Virus record (IMG/VR): IMGVR_UViG_3300012000_000024
Span: 1-50,647 of that record
From: a virus
Direction: 5' to 3' (one strand)
DNA length: 50,647 nucleotides
A model generated the notes under the pieces. That model worked only from the letters and a program-made list of their open reading frames with translations. It ran no database searches and had not been told where the DNA came from. The position numbers and the translations under genes are program-made. Positions within the stretch are counted from its first letter, which is position 1. Every line of letters starts with the position of its first letter. Positions 30,004 to 40,900 of this stretch are shown in pieces.

Positions 30004-32913
30004 CTAATACGTAATCATAATATCGCCGACATTACCTGTTGTAGATGATGGGTTGCTTGTTGTATTTTTAATATAAATGTTTCTAACATATGCACCTGAG
30101 CTTCCGCCTGGATAAAACAATGGTGCTCCTTTTCTTAATCTCAAGCTTGCGTCTATGCTTATCCAAGGTACTCTGGCTGTGTTTCCAATACCAGTAGCCT
30201 GAACAGCAGAAGTAGATGATTTAGATATGTCTCCAAGATACAGTCCTTCTGTAAATATTAATGAAGATTTAGTTCTAGAAAACATTGCAGACTGTGTTCC
30301 GCCAGCTAAAATTTCTGTATACCCAGATGTGCTAGTGCTTTCTAATCTGAGTATTTGATCTGATGAAAGTTTTCCATTAGCAAGCGTGAGTGTTGGAGTT
30401 AATGTCAAACTTCCGCTACTCGCATTTGATCCATCGGCATTAGCATCAGATGCATCTGAAAGACCTGAATCTGAATAAGCTGTTAAACCACTTGAGGTAA
30501 TTTGATTTGAAACAGTAATAGTTGCTGCTCCAATGGTTCCGCCAGTAATAGAAGGTGCAGATAAAGATATATTTGAAAATACAGTTCCGTTAAAAAATGC
30601 ATCTCCTCCAGATGTTAATCTAAAATTCTTTGCTGATATTCCTCCGCCAGTTAGATTAATTGCTGTTCCAGAAGTAGAAAAATCAGATCCGTCATTAGTG
30701 CCAGAATGATTGTTGCTTTTTATAATACCTGTAGTTATCTTTCCGCCATCAATTGTAGTTACGTTGCTCATATCTGTTTTTGCCAGGCCTGCAATATCTG
30801 TTGCAGATGCATATCCAGTTATAACTGCCGATTTCATTACTACAGTTCCATCGGCTCTCACATAAAAGTTAGAATTAGTATTCCTTGCTCCGCCTGCCCA
30901 AAATACAATATCTGTTGCAGAGTTAGTATCTGGGGTAGCAATACCCGCAGTATAAGATGAGCTAGATACTCTTATTTGAGCATTAGATGAATCTAATGTA
31001 ACTGTACCAGAATTAGATGTTTTATTAACAGAACTTGATCCAACATTCCATCCACCAATATTTGCACTTGCTGTTGTAAATAATCCTGTAGCAGCATCTA
31101 TTGTAGTTATACCATTTGTTGATGCTGAATTAAATGTAAGTCCAGAACTATTTAAAATATATCCAGCTCCGCTAAGTGCACCTAGTGGAGTTAATGTTCC
31201 TGAGTATAAAGATCCTCCAGATATAATACTAACATTACCTCTAAATGTTCCTTGTCTTGCTGTGATATTTCCATCTACCGAAAATGTTGCACCGTCCCAT
31301 GATAAATAATTACTTGTATCTCCGCCAACCTTAAGTCTTGCGCTATTGGTAGCATTTATATACCAATAGTTACTTGCATCAAAATATAAACCTTTATTGG
31401 TTGAAACTCCGCCTACTCCAACTCCAAATTGAAACGGCCCGCCACTAATATAATTTGTTACAGATGGAGTTCCAGTTACTGTTACATCTGGACCAGAAAC
31501 ATATGATGTAGAAGTATTATTATATTCATCATATGTAGCAACTGCAATCTTGTATGTTGCTCCTATTGCTAAACCGCCAAGCCTATATGTAGTACCAGTA
31601 CCTGGAGAATCTACATAAGAGAATGTTGTATTGTTATCATTACTAAATCTAATTCTGTATCCACGTATTCCTCCGCCAGTAACTGCTGGCCATGATATAT
31701 CTGCGTATGCATTAAAACCAAGATAGCCACTTGTATCTATTCCGCTAGATACAGTTACAGAAGAAACGTTACTTGGCCCAGTATTATCTACAACAACTGG
31801 ACTTGTAGGTTCTACTTGAACAGCTGTTCCATATGCTGCAAAAGATCCTAAGTTGTCCATGAATCTTGCACGAACCCAGCGCTTGTTAGTGTTTGGAACA
31901 ATTACTATTGCTGGATTATTAGATCCAGAAAATACTTTTGAAAATCCAGTAGTAGGAGCAGTTGTATCAGAAGATTCAACTTCTTCTATTTCTATTTTAT
32001 CAAATGTTGCATCAGATGGAGTAGTGTACGCTACGCTATATCCATTACTAATTGGTGTGGCTGTAATTGTTGCAGATGGAAGATTGTTAACATAAGCTGT
32101 TGCTGAAAATGGGACTTCAGTTCCTTCATTACCATAGATATTTACTACCTTAACAGAACCACTAAATGATGTTTGTAATACTCCAAAAGATGCTCTGTTT
32201 TGTGAAAGACTTAATGTAAATGATTGTGCTGAAGTTCCTAAAACCGCTTGTGTATCATAAACTTTTGATACTCCTCCAGCGGTTAATGTTATTTTATAGT
32301 AACTAAAAAATTCTTCTGCTGGATTATGAGTAAATGATACTTTAAAATCCGTTCCAACCCAAGATCCAGAAGCTGAAGTTGGAAGTGTATTTGGAATAAG
32401 TTTTGGAGTTTCAAATTGAGCAGTGCTAAACGGTGATTCTACTCCATCAACAGATACTACAGTTAGTTTAACGCTATGGGCTCTTGGGGGTACCGCTACT
32501 CTTATAGTTCCTGCAGATTTTAAAAATCCTACTAGCCTGTAAGGAGAGCCTATTAAAGTTTCATCTTTTATATAAACGTTAACTCTATCAAATGCTTTTG
32601 TATATGCTTGTCCATTTGCATCTTGACCGTTCCAAGTAATGATTAGCTGACCATTAAAATAACTTAAATCTGTATTTAAAAACTTAGGGGCTGCTAGTGA
32701 TGGAATCTTAGCAGTTGTTAATCTAAATCCAGGAGACCATCCGCTTCTAGTTTCATCTTCATATATCCATTGAAATTGAAATGCATACGGAGTATCTAAT
32801 AGCAATCCTGTAACTGGTACATCAAAATATAATTGATCAGTAGTTAATTGTGTTTTACCAGCCAAGTCTGGCTGTATTGCTCCGCCGCCACCTTCTTCTG
32901 CTTTAAAAACCAT
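30004..32913 (-). CDS. Tail fibre protein with Fn3 domains, 969 aa
   Basis: The N-terminal 480 residues hold several fibronectin III-like units (PSLAAPKFLNTDLSYFNG; GPSNVSSVTVSSGIDTSG; YKIAVATYDEYNNTS). The remaining part is a repetitive Gly/Ser/Thr/Asn-rich fibre of short strands (TTIDGGKITTGIIKSNN), as in trimeric beta-helical fibres, ending with a compact tip (SSGAYVRNIYIKNTTSN). It is very likely a central or side tail fibre that meets the host. No endosialidase or chaperone motif is visible. Confidence 0.75.
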   Translation of the reverse strand: MVFKAEEGGGGAIQPDLAGKTQLTTDQLYFDVPVTGLLLDTPYAFQFQWIYEDETRSGWSPGFRLTTAKIPSLAAPKFLNTDLSYFNGQLIITWNGQDANGQAYTKAFDRVNVYIKDETLIGSPYRLVGFLKSAGTIRVAVPPRAHSVKLTVVSVDGVESPFSTAQFETPKLIPNTLPTSASGSWVGTDFKVSFTHNPAEEFFSYYKITLTAGGVSKVYDTQAVLGTSAQSFTLSLSQNRASFGVLQTSFSGSVKVVNIYGNEGTEVPFSATAYVNNLPSATITATPISNGYSVAYTTPSDATFDKIEIEEVESSDTTAPTTGFSKVFSGSNNPAIVIVPNTNKRWVRARFMDNLGSFAAYGTAVQVEPTSPVVVDNTGPSNVSSVTVSSGIDTSGYLGFNAYADISWPAVTGGGIRGYRIRFSNDNNTTFSYVDSPGTGTTYRLGGLAIGATYKIAVATYDEYNNTSTSYVSGPDVTVTGTPSVTNYISGGPFQFGVGVGGVSTNKGLYFDASNYWYINATNSARLKVGGDTSNYLSWDGATFSVDGNITARQGTFRGNVSIISGGSLYSGTLTPLGALSGAGYILNSSGLTFNSASTNGITTIDAATGLFTTASANIGGWNVGSSSVNKTSNSGTVTLDSSNAQIRVSSSSYTAGIATPDTNSATDIVFWAGGARNTNSNFYVRADGTVVMKSAVITGYASATDIAGLAKTDMSNVTTIDGGKITTGIIKSNNHSGTNDGSDFSTSGTAINLTGGGISAKNFRLTSGGDAFFNGTVFSNISLSAPSITGGTIGAATITVSNQITSSGLTAYSDSGLSDASDANADGSNASSGSLTLTPTLTLANGKLSSDQILRLESTSTSGYTEILAGGTQSAMFSRTKSSLIFTEGLYLGDISKSSTSAVQATGIGNTARVPWISIDASLRLRKGAPLFYPGGSSGAYVRNIYIKNTTSNPSSTTGNVGDIMITY

Positions 32914-33840
32914 TTAGAACTCCAACAATAACTTATATTCTATATCTACTGGTCTTCCAGGTTTTTTAATTAATGGTGTAGATAATAGTGATCTGCTAAT
33001 AATTCCATATGAAGGATCAAATGTATCTTCATCATTTAATCTAATTCCATCAAAATATACTGTGGTTGCTCCGCCAGTTGCTGTTACTTCAACTCCAATT
33101 TTAGTAATTGAAGAAGGGTCTGGTAAATTAGGAGACGCAGTGTAATTTGCAAATAAATTACTTAAAGATAAATTTTGAATTTTGTCACCTGTTCCAGAAG
33201 AAGGTGTAAAATCTACATAATAATATGCTGAAGGTGAACTATAAAACTTAACACGAATTTTAGATAAATTATTATCTGCTTTTTTATAAGCAATTGAAAT
33301 TGAATCGTTTACGCTATATCCAGATATGTCATAAGAAATTAATGAATTAGTATATTCTTTTGTAGATCCAGATGATGCATCTATTCTTACCATAGAATCA
33401 CTAATTTTAGATAGAAATGTATAATTTCCAGATGAATCTTGAGTATTACTTTGAAGAACTGGATTACTTGTTCCATCAAACCAATTAAAATTATTTGTAA
33501 AAGAAGTTACAAATTGACTATCAAAATTATTTATTGATGATCTTCCACCAGGATATAATCCAATTTCTGATATTACTCCAGATATGTCTTGAGGTATTGT
33601 GGCTTTATAAATAATTCCATAAGAAAATACTGGATCACCATCTACATCTACACCAGTTTGAGATATATCAATGCTTGACAATTCTACTGGAAGTCTATAA
33701 AATTCAAACTCTAGTCGTGTATCATTTCCTTTAACGTTAGGAGATGTTGAGCCTATTCCAAAAGCTAGCTCCTTAGAAGAAATTAAACTGTTTCCAGCCA
33801 ATGAATTTGTTAAAAATCTTTTTCCAAATTTAGTTATCAT
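32914..33840 (-). CDS. Baseplate or minor tail protein, 308 aa
   Basis: The N-terminal part (MITKFGKRFLTNSLAGNS, then ELAFGIGSTSP and EFEFYRLPVELSS) resembles proteins that dock fibres to the baseplate. The C-terminal part is a beta-sandwich with the look of a carbohydrate-binding module (SKIRVKFYSSPSAYYYVDF, TTVYFDGIRLNDED). It lies between the fibre gene and the baseplate genes, so it may connect them. No enzymatic residues seen. Confidence 0.6.
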   Translation of the reverse strand: MITKFGKRFLTNSLAGNSLISSKELAFGIGSTSPNVKGNDTRLEFEFYRLPVELSSIDISQTGVDVDGDPVFSYGIIYKATIPQDISGVISEIGLYPGGRSSINNFDSQFVTSFTNNFNWFDGTSNPVLQSNTQDSSGNYTFLSKISDSMVRIDASSGSTKEYTNSLISYDISGYSVNDSISIAYKKADNNLSKIRVKFYSSPSAYYYVDFTPSSGTGDKIQNLSLSNLFANYTASPNLPDPSSITKIGVEVTATGGATTVYFDGIRLNDEDTFDPSYGIISRSLLSTPLIKKPGRPVDIEYKLLLEF

Positions 33841-34229
33841 TGTTTCTGTCTCCTTACATCTACACCTTTAAGAATTCTACCGCTACTATTTGTAACCCTA
33901 AATACAACCCTTACGCTAGGATTATTTGCTGCATCATACACTACTGTATTAGATAAAACTTTTATATCAGACAACAATGGAGTCGAATTGCCGCTGGACT
34001 CATCATCTGGATTGGTATCATCTGGATTAAATTCTGCTCCAGAAACTTCTTCTAAAACATTTAGTACGTTTTCCGCCTGTTGTCCAGAAAGTCTAGCCGC
34101 CGCCGCATTTGCATTTAAGAATGCTAAATAATTGGCATTTGTTGTATTTGCAAGCAAGGAGTCTGCAACCGTTGCTAGCGGAGCTGCGGTTGGTTGAGAA
34201 CTTGATGAGGTCTTTGATTGCTTTGCCAT
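33837..34229 (-). CDS. Small baseplate-associated protein, 130 aa
   Basis: An Ala/Ser-rich helical N-terminal half (NANAAAARLSGQQAENVLNV), an acidic linker (FNPDDTNPDDESSG) and a beta C-terminal domain with basic end (VRVVFRVTNSSGRILKGV). It overlaps the next gene by four bases. The preceding -10 box places the ATG at the mRNA 5' end. Function unknown. Confidence 0.55.
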   Translation of the reverse strand: MAKQSKTSSSSQPTAAPLATVADSLLANTTNANYLAFLNANAAAARLSGQQAENVLNVLEEVSGAEFNPDDTNPDDESSGNSTPLLSDIKVLSNTVVYDAANNPSVRVVFRVTNSSGRILKGVDVRRQKQ

Positions 34230-34235
34230 TTTTTT

Positions 34236-34244
34236 ATTATACCA
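34236..34244 (-). promoter_or_regulatory. Extended -10 promoter, leaderless start
   Basis: Minus-strand TGGTATAAT (-10 box 34236-34241), six A residues, then the ATG at 34229. There is no Shine-Dalgarno sequence and no clear -35. Confidence 0.6.
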
Positions 34245-34248
34245 TTTA

Positions 34249-37200
34249 TTAACTATAAATAGATCTAGTAGTTATTCTGGTGTTTATCCCCCCATCAAAA
34301 CTAGTGTCTACATTAGATACTATAAATTTTTGTGTTCCATCTAGTCCGTTAGAAGGATAACTAATTGTAACAAGATCTCCTACTGAAATCAAGGGGTTTG
34401 AGAATATTTCTAACTCACATACCGATTGTTTTTTAGACCATTGATTTTTAATCCAATCAGATAACGATTTAGCATCATCTTCCGTTTGAATCCATGTTGA
34501 CTCAAATGTAACCTGTTCTGGACTAGTAAACTCATTAACTGTTTTATCTAAATATTCATTTTGTCCAGACTGAACTATTGTATTTCCAATAATACTAAAT
34601 GAGGCAAATTGAGAATCATCTAACGGAACAAAAGTTCCTGCATTATTTAAAACATAAACCTCTGCACCAAACGAGGTAAGTCTTGATCCTAGTACCTCTA
34701 CATACTGACTTAATCCAGTACTTGGAAATATTGGAAATCCAGGACGAGAATCATATTTAATATTTATTTTTCTTAATTCTCTAGCAACCGTTCCAAATTC
34801 ATCTACCTTTCCACCTGGCAGTGTAGCTTTTTCAAAATTACTGGTAAGTTTTTCTCCATAAAGGAAGTTTAATGTTGTAGAACCAAATCTTCCATAATAT
34901 TGATCCTGCATAATTCCATTTTTATATTGTTCTTCATTTAACGGAACAGCATATACGTAATCAAAAAATGCTGAACCAGTGCTTGAATAAATAGCTATGT
35001 TTGATGTTGGAGATATAATATCTGTTGTATCTAATGCTGATATCTTAAAGTTATTAATGAATACATCTATAAGAACTGCTCCTGCCGTTGAATCATAATT
35101 TACACGAATATCTATTTTATAAGAGACTGAACCAGCAATATAATTAAGAGTTTTTTGTTTTTCATTTTGTGAGTCAGTAAGTGGAATTTTAACTCCATTT
35201 ATAAGTTTAAATATGCCAAGAGATCTGTCTGATCCGCTATCTGCTAAATTACTTGTAGTTTCCATAGAAACATAATAGCCATTCATTCCGTTAGCGCTTG
35301 TAAAAAATCCTATTCCTCCAGCCGCATCTACGTCTTTTACGGTACTCTTAAAAAACATACCTGTGCCAAATGTGTAGTACTGTCCAGTACTATCTACTTC
35401 TAAATTTTTTACTGCCACAGAATTTAAATTTTTATTTGTAGAATCACAAGTTATTTGAAATAAAGATTTTTGAATTTTTTTAACAGATGGGCTAGTGGTT
35501 TCTACTGGAGTAGATTCTAGGGTTGGGGGAGTAGCAATTGACCATGCAACATCTGATGCCGTACTACTAACAACAGTGGTATCTGTCGCTGCATTAGTTT
35601 TAAAAATATTATTATATCCATTCCATCCGACTGCCGCTCCAGATCCTGCAGCTGTATGAGCTGCTGGAGTTGTCCCAAATGCACCTCTTGATTTTATTCT
35701 AACCCTACCAGTTTGTCCATAAGCTTTATTTGCTGGAATTAATAAAGAAACATCATTTGCAAACTTTTGCAAATCACTGTTCTTTTCTATAGGAATTTTT
35801 GTTACTGTTCCTAATTTATTTACATATTGATATTCAATAGCATCATACTCTATAATTTCAGAATCAATGACAAAGTATCCAGAATAGTTATATATAATTT
35901 GAGTAGTTTGTTGATTTACAGTAATTGGCGATAGACTTATCCACTCACCAGCTGCTGATGTAGCAGACAATGGTGTATTTAAAGAATATGCTCCTAAATA
36001 TGATGTTCCCGATTTCCATAAAGGTTGGGCGCTCCCTAAAAATTCGCTAGCTGTTACTGGATTCCATAAAATTTTTACTTGATTAGATGCTGGTAAATCT
36101 CGTTTTTGTAAAGATAAAATATTTGGTAGAGTATTTCCATCTTGTGAATACTTAAAGTTCCAGTTAGGCGTTGTTTGAGAAAATAGGTAATCCCTAGTAT
36201 AAAATTGTAAAACATTCTTTTCATCAAATGTGGCTACCATTTGAGAATCTCTACAAATTTCTTGTATACAATTCCAAACATTTTGAGAGTCATCTGTCCA
36301 CCAATATATTGGACTTAGTATAGACTGATCTGTTATTGTGGTTCCAGAAGACTTATAGTTAATATTATAATTTGTAAATCCAACATTATCTAATAATTTT
36401 CTAATAATTCCTATAGCAGAAGTGTCTTTACAAACCAATCCTGGAGAAACAATATCTTGCAAAATTTTAGCACCATCTAGTGCATCTAGGTTAATATCTC
36501 CAAATTCTGATGTGGTCCAATTGTTTACATAAAAAGTTCCTTGTTTTACCTTTTCATAACTTCCTTGACTATCAGATAGTGGTGCTCCAGAATAATAAAC
36601 TTTTATATAGGGATCTAATTGTACACTTTTATACATGTATAAATAAGAAGAATTAAATGCTGTTCCTTTTTCATATGAAATTATTTTTCTTGGAGACTCA
36701 TATGACACAAGGCTTGCTGACATTGAGTTTGCAGATACTTTTCCAACTGGAAGTATGTCGTCTGCACTAGTTGATGATTCTTGAGAAATAGAAAAGTCTA
36801 CGAGGTGTGGTGTTATGTCTGCCACCCATCTTGGAGACAATTCAATTACACCTACATGTGCGTCTGTTACTGCAGAAGTTGAAAGAGATAATCCTGTAAT
36901 TGAAATTGGAGTAGCTAGAGATGTTGGTTCTGTGGTACTCCAGGAGGTGCCATTATAATATAATACGAGTGTGCCCGCATCATAATTCTTAGATCCACCT
37001 GTTGTAAATGGTTTTATATTAGCACTAGTTCCTGTTGCTAAAACTGTACCGCCTTCTTTTGATATAGTCCATGTTGCAGGAATAGAATGTGATATTTCAA
37101 ATCTTACAACAATTTTATTGGTTAGTATTGCTTGTGGATAAGTAATGCTTATGCTTGCCCCAGAACCCTTTTGGGATAACCAATATTTATAATAAGTATC

Positions 37201-37512
37201 TGAACCAGCATAATAAGTTCTATAATTTAATGGATAATCTATATTTTTAGGGTCTTTCCATGTATTTAAATCTACATCTCCAAAGACTCCGTACTTTACT
37301 CCAGCGCTAAGCGGTCTAAATGGCTTAACAACAGAAGATGCTGGAAATAATTTTTTATAAGGTTTTGTTCCATCTGGTCTAATATAATCTGATCCAGTTA
37401 CAGAAATATTATCTACCATTGAATTCATATTATATTCAATAGTACAACCTATATTTGTTTTAACAGTTGTATTCTCTTCTATTAATGTTTTGACTGCTGG
37501 AGCAATAATCAT
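34249..37512 (-). CDS. Large tail-hub / tail tip protein, 1087 aa
   Basis: A mostly beta protein placed two genes after the tape measure, the usual place for the tail hub. The N-terminal 200 residues look like a discoidin or galactose-binding sandwich (RFEISHSIPATWTISKEGG). A middle domain at about 300-480 resembles the gp27/hub fold of siphoviruses (YINYKSS..IYWWTDDSQNVWNCIQEICRD, LQFYTRDYL). A further region (TGQYYTFGTGMFFKSTVKDV) reads like a LamG/concanavalin domain. The last 120 residues (LVTISYPSNGLDGTQKFIV) again match hub proteins. Sugar binding and hub role are inference. Confidence 0.7.
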   Translation of the reverse strand: MIIAPAVKTLIEENTTVKTNIGCTIEYNMNSMVDNISVTGSDYIRPDGTKPYKKLFPASSVVKPFRPLSAGVKYGVFGDVDLNTWKDPKNIDYPLNYRTYYAGSDTYYKYWLSQKGSGASISITYPQAILTNKIVVRFEISHSIPATWTISKEGGTVLATGTSANIKPFTTGGSKNYDAGTLVLYYNGTSWSTTEPTSLATPISITGLSLSTSAVTDAHVGVIELSPRWVADITPHLVDFSISQESSTSADDILPVGKVSANSMSASLVSYESPRKIISYEKGTAFNSSYLYMYKSVQLDPYIKVYYSGAPLSDSQGSYEKVKQGTFYVNNWTTSEFGDINLDALDGAKILQDIVSPGLVCKDTSAIGIIRKLLDNVGFTNYNINYKSSGTTITDQSILSPIYWWTDDSQNVWNCIQEICRDSQMVATFDEKNVLQFYTRDYLFSQTTPNWNFKYSQDGNTLPNILSLQKRDLPASNQVKILWNPVTASEFLGSAQPLWKSGTSYLGAYSLNTPLSATSAAGEWISLSPITVNQQTTQIIYNYSGYFVIDSEIIEYDAIEYQYVNKLGTVTKIPIEKNSDLQKFANDVSLLIPANKAYGQTGRVRIKSRGAFGTTPAAHTAAGSGAAVGWNGYNNIFKTNAATDTTVVSSTASDVAWSIATPPTLESTPVETTSPSVKKIQKSLFQITCDSTNKNLNSVAVKNLEVDSTGQYYTFGTGMFFKSTVKDVDAAGGIGFFTSANGMNGYYVSMETTSNLADSGSDRSLGIFKLINGVKIPLTDSQNEKQKTLNYIAGSVSYKIDIRVNYDSTAGAVLIDVFINNFKISALDTTDIISPTSNIAIYSSTGSAFFDYVYAVPLNEEQYKNGIMQDQYYGRFGSTTLNFLYGEKLTSNFEKATLPGGKVDEFGTVARELRKINIKYDSRPGFPIFPSTGLSQYVEVLGSRLTSFGAEVYVLNNAGTFVPLDDSQFASFSIIGNTIVQSGQNEYLDKTVNEFTSPEQVTFESTWIQTEDDAKSLSDWIKNQWSKKQSVCELEIFSNPLISVGDLVTISYPSNGLDGTQKFIVSNVDTSFDGGINTRITTRSIYS

Positions 37513-37982
37513 TATACTTCTTCCAACTCAATAGATACATTCCAGTGTGGCTGTAGGCCACGCTTAACAACTGAAAAATTACAGCCTCCAAATACTACAT
37601 TATATTCTTCATATCCAGAAGATGTTTGATCAGTACCATTTTTAGCTAAATTAATTCTAATCTTAAATGACTGTTGACCTTCTTCGCTTAAATAAAAGGA
37701 CCTAATATCTTCTGCTCCCCATGCACCATCAACTGTTAATGTTCTATATGATGGCAGCATTGACCAAGATACTGAGAATCTTCTTTTATCAGTAGTATAA
37801 TTTTTTCTAAGTGTTCCATTAGATGTTCTAACTGCTTTTTCAATTCTATCAACAGAAACACTTAAATCAGATCTATTATGCTCAGTAACCTTGTTCCAAA
37901 TCTTAGTTGTGCCAGCGGGAGTGGCAAGAAGGTCTTTGGCTTCTATGCTTAAAATTGATCCTCTAGGTAAATACATTGCCAT
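37512..37982 (-). CDS. Distal tail-like protein, 156 aa
   Basis: A beta-rich protein directly after the tape measure. Features are WNKVTEHNRSDLSVSVDRIE at 28-47, RFSVSWSMLPSYRTLTVDG, and a C-terminal WNVSIELEEV, similar to small distal tail (Dit) or tail-cap proteins that join tube and hub. The gene order major tail tube, chaperones, tape measure, this protein, hub protein supports it. The start and stop are shared by TAATG with both neighbours. Confidence 0.65.
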   Translation of the reverse strand: MAMYLPRGSILSIEAKDLLATPAGTTKIWNKVTEHNRSDLSVSVDRIEKAVRTSNGTLRKNYTTDKRRFSVSWSMLPSYRTLTVDGAWGAEDIRSFYLSEEGQQSFKIRINLAKNGTDQTSSGYEEYNVVFGGCNFSVVKRGLQPHWNVSIELEEV

Positions 37983-40900
37983 TATACTTGTCCTCCAACA
38001 TATCGACTAGGTCCTTCTTTGGCATTAATTAATGCTAGTTCTTGTTTAAATTTACGCATTACATCATCGGCAGTAACATTTGTTCCATTTAAGTTAATGT
38101 CTATATTATACAGATTATTACTATTTGGGCTATTTGATATGTTAACTCCATTAAATTTTGTTTGGCTAGGTATATTAAATTTTGGCATAGTAGCAGCATT
38201 TGGATAAACCATTCCAGCAGTATCAAACTTAATTCCTTCTACCTTACCACCATCATTTAGTGCATAAGGAACTCCTGGAACAACTCTTCCTCCAAGTGCT
38301 CTTCTGGCAGACATTTGTGATGGAATTACTCCTTCAAATTTTTGAGCAACCGCCTGTTTTCCAAATCCAAATTTACCCTTTTCAACTTTATATTTTCTTC
38401 CATAAGTGTCAGTAAATTGATCTCCAACCTCTAAACCATCTGCAGCAATTATTGCGCCTTTAGCATCATTTGTTAAAATTCCACCTGAGTAAGCTTTGTT
38501 AACATCACCACTTTGTCCACCCTTTACAAGGGCGGCTGAAAACGCTGCAGCATTATTAGTATAGTCTGCAAACTTCCCTTGTGAAACTTTCTCTGCCAGA
38601 ATTGTTACTTCTTTTACATTATTTAATCCATTTTTAAGAGCTTGAACTATGTCTTCAGGCTTTGAAGTAATTCCTAAAGAAGTTCCAAGTTTACCAAGTG
38701 CCGCTAATGTATTTTGATATTCTGGGGTCTTATCAAACTGCGGAATTGTTTTTAAATTAAAAAGAAGGGTTTGAAGCTGAGAAGTATAACTTGTCATTGA
38801 AGTATTATATTCGGCAGCTCTTGTTTTTAGATTAGATAAACTTTCTCCAGCTATAGAAGCCTTATCAGCAAGGTCCTGGTTCTTTTTGCTTAACTTATCA
38901 ATCTGATCCTGTAAAGGTTTAATATCTAGCTCAGCTTTTGCTACAATTGCTTCTTCTGCTGCTGCACGATTCTTTTCATTCAAAAGTTGTTCTATGCTTA
39001 ATTGTTCTTCAGCATAAGAAGTCATATTTCCAGTAGCCAAAGCTTGTTGAGCCCTTAACTGAGCTTTTTGAATTTCTAACTGAGCATTTTCTGCATCAGT
39101 TTGTTTACGAATTCCATCAACTTTTTCTTTGGCTTCTTTTCTAATAGCTTCGATTCTCTTATTTAATCCTTCAACAACTTTTCTAGAATCTATTTGTGAT
39201 TTAGCAGATTGTCCTTTAGCAGCTGTCTCTAAAGCTTTTATCTTATCTGTCATTCCAGTATAAGTTTTATTAATCTTTACTACTTCATTATTTTGTTGAA
39301 TTTGACTTGCAATTATTGAATTAAGAGATACCGCTGCAATTGCCGCTTCTCCACTAAGAGACTTAACATTTAATGCTACACCAGCTACTACTAGTTGATA
39401 TTTTGCCCATGCAGATGTTAAGCTGTCTGTATTATTTAATACATTAGCTAGTTCATGATCAGTTTTACCAATTTCATTAATAATATCTTTTGTTAATTTA
39501 GATTGAGTTGTATAAGAACCATTCATCTTATCAATTGTTTCTTTTATAGCAGCCCCAGTAGTTTCAGCAGATTTTGCAGAAGAATCACCAACCTGTGAAT
39601 TCTTTTTAATAATCTCTGCTAAAGTTCCATCCATTGCTTGGAATGCATCATGAAGAGCTCTAGCCTTAGATTCTGCATCTCCAGTTTGCATTGCAGATTC
39701 AAATGTTTTAGCAGTTTGTTTTGCAGCATCTTCTAAAGTTTGAATAGACTGGAAAGCCTTTGTGCCAATTGCTCCTCCTGCAAGGTTTGCTTTTTCTGAC
39801 ATTTTAATCATAGTAAATATTTTTGCTGTTGCTTCTTCTGCAGTATCTCCAGCAGCCATGAATTGTGCCTTCAACTGTATTGCAACGCTTTTAACATCTC
39901 TACGTTCTATTTGATTAAATAAATCAACATAGCTACCCATTGTTTTTTTAACTTCTTCTTTAAGCTTTTTATACTGTTCAATAGTCATATTCATAGGAAC
40001 ATTAGCCTTTGTCATGCTTTCATAAATCATAAGATTTCTTTCCTTAAGATCTTGTGCATTTGTAATAGCCTGTTTCATTTTATCGTTATAACTAGTATAT
40101 TTTAAACCAGCCTTTTCTGCAGCATCAGCATCCATGCCAAATGCTAATCTTCCAGTTTCTAATGCTTTTGCCTTAGCTTTTTGAATATCTATAAAAATTT
40201 TAGTTCCAATAGTAAGTGCAGTTAAAGCAGCACCTAATGGTGTTGCCATTCTTAGTATGCCCGCAAATCCTCTTATTAGTGGTCCTATTGCTTTTGTTAT
40301 TCCAGTTAATCCACCAGAAAATGCTCTTAATTTTGTAGCTGCTTTTTCAAATGGGCCAAAGGTCGTTGTGGCACTCTTTGCAAGGTCCTGTACGCCCTGT
40401 GGCAGCTTACTAGCCATTCTTACACCCATTCCAGGCTTTCCGCCACCTAAGCCTCCAAAACCTACCATAGAGCTTAATATAGATGATCCCATGGATATTG
40501 CTGAGCCTAAACCGCCACCTATCTGATTTCCAAGCATCTGTCCGCCACCATAAATTGCTGCACTGCCAAGTAGTCCTTTTATAAATCCGCCACGATTATA
40601 TCCTCTAACCATTCCACCTGTATTATATTTTTGTCCATTTTGAGATGGGATCATTCCGCCATTGCTGTAACCCTTAACCATTCCCCCACGATTATATCCT
40701 CTAACCATTCCACCTGTATTATATCCAGCAGAACTTAATGTTGAACTTAAAGGTTCTGGCATTGCTGCATGAAAAAATGTTTCTTCAGAACCAGCTTCTC
40801 CACGCAATCTATCAAACGATAGCTCTGTTCCATCTGATAATGTTAATGAATCTAAAAATGAACTTGAGCCTCTTGAAGATTTATCTGCTAACATTCCTGG

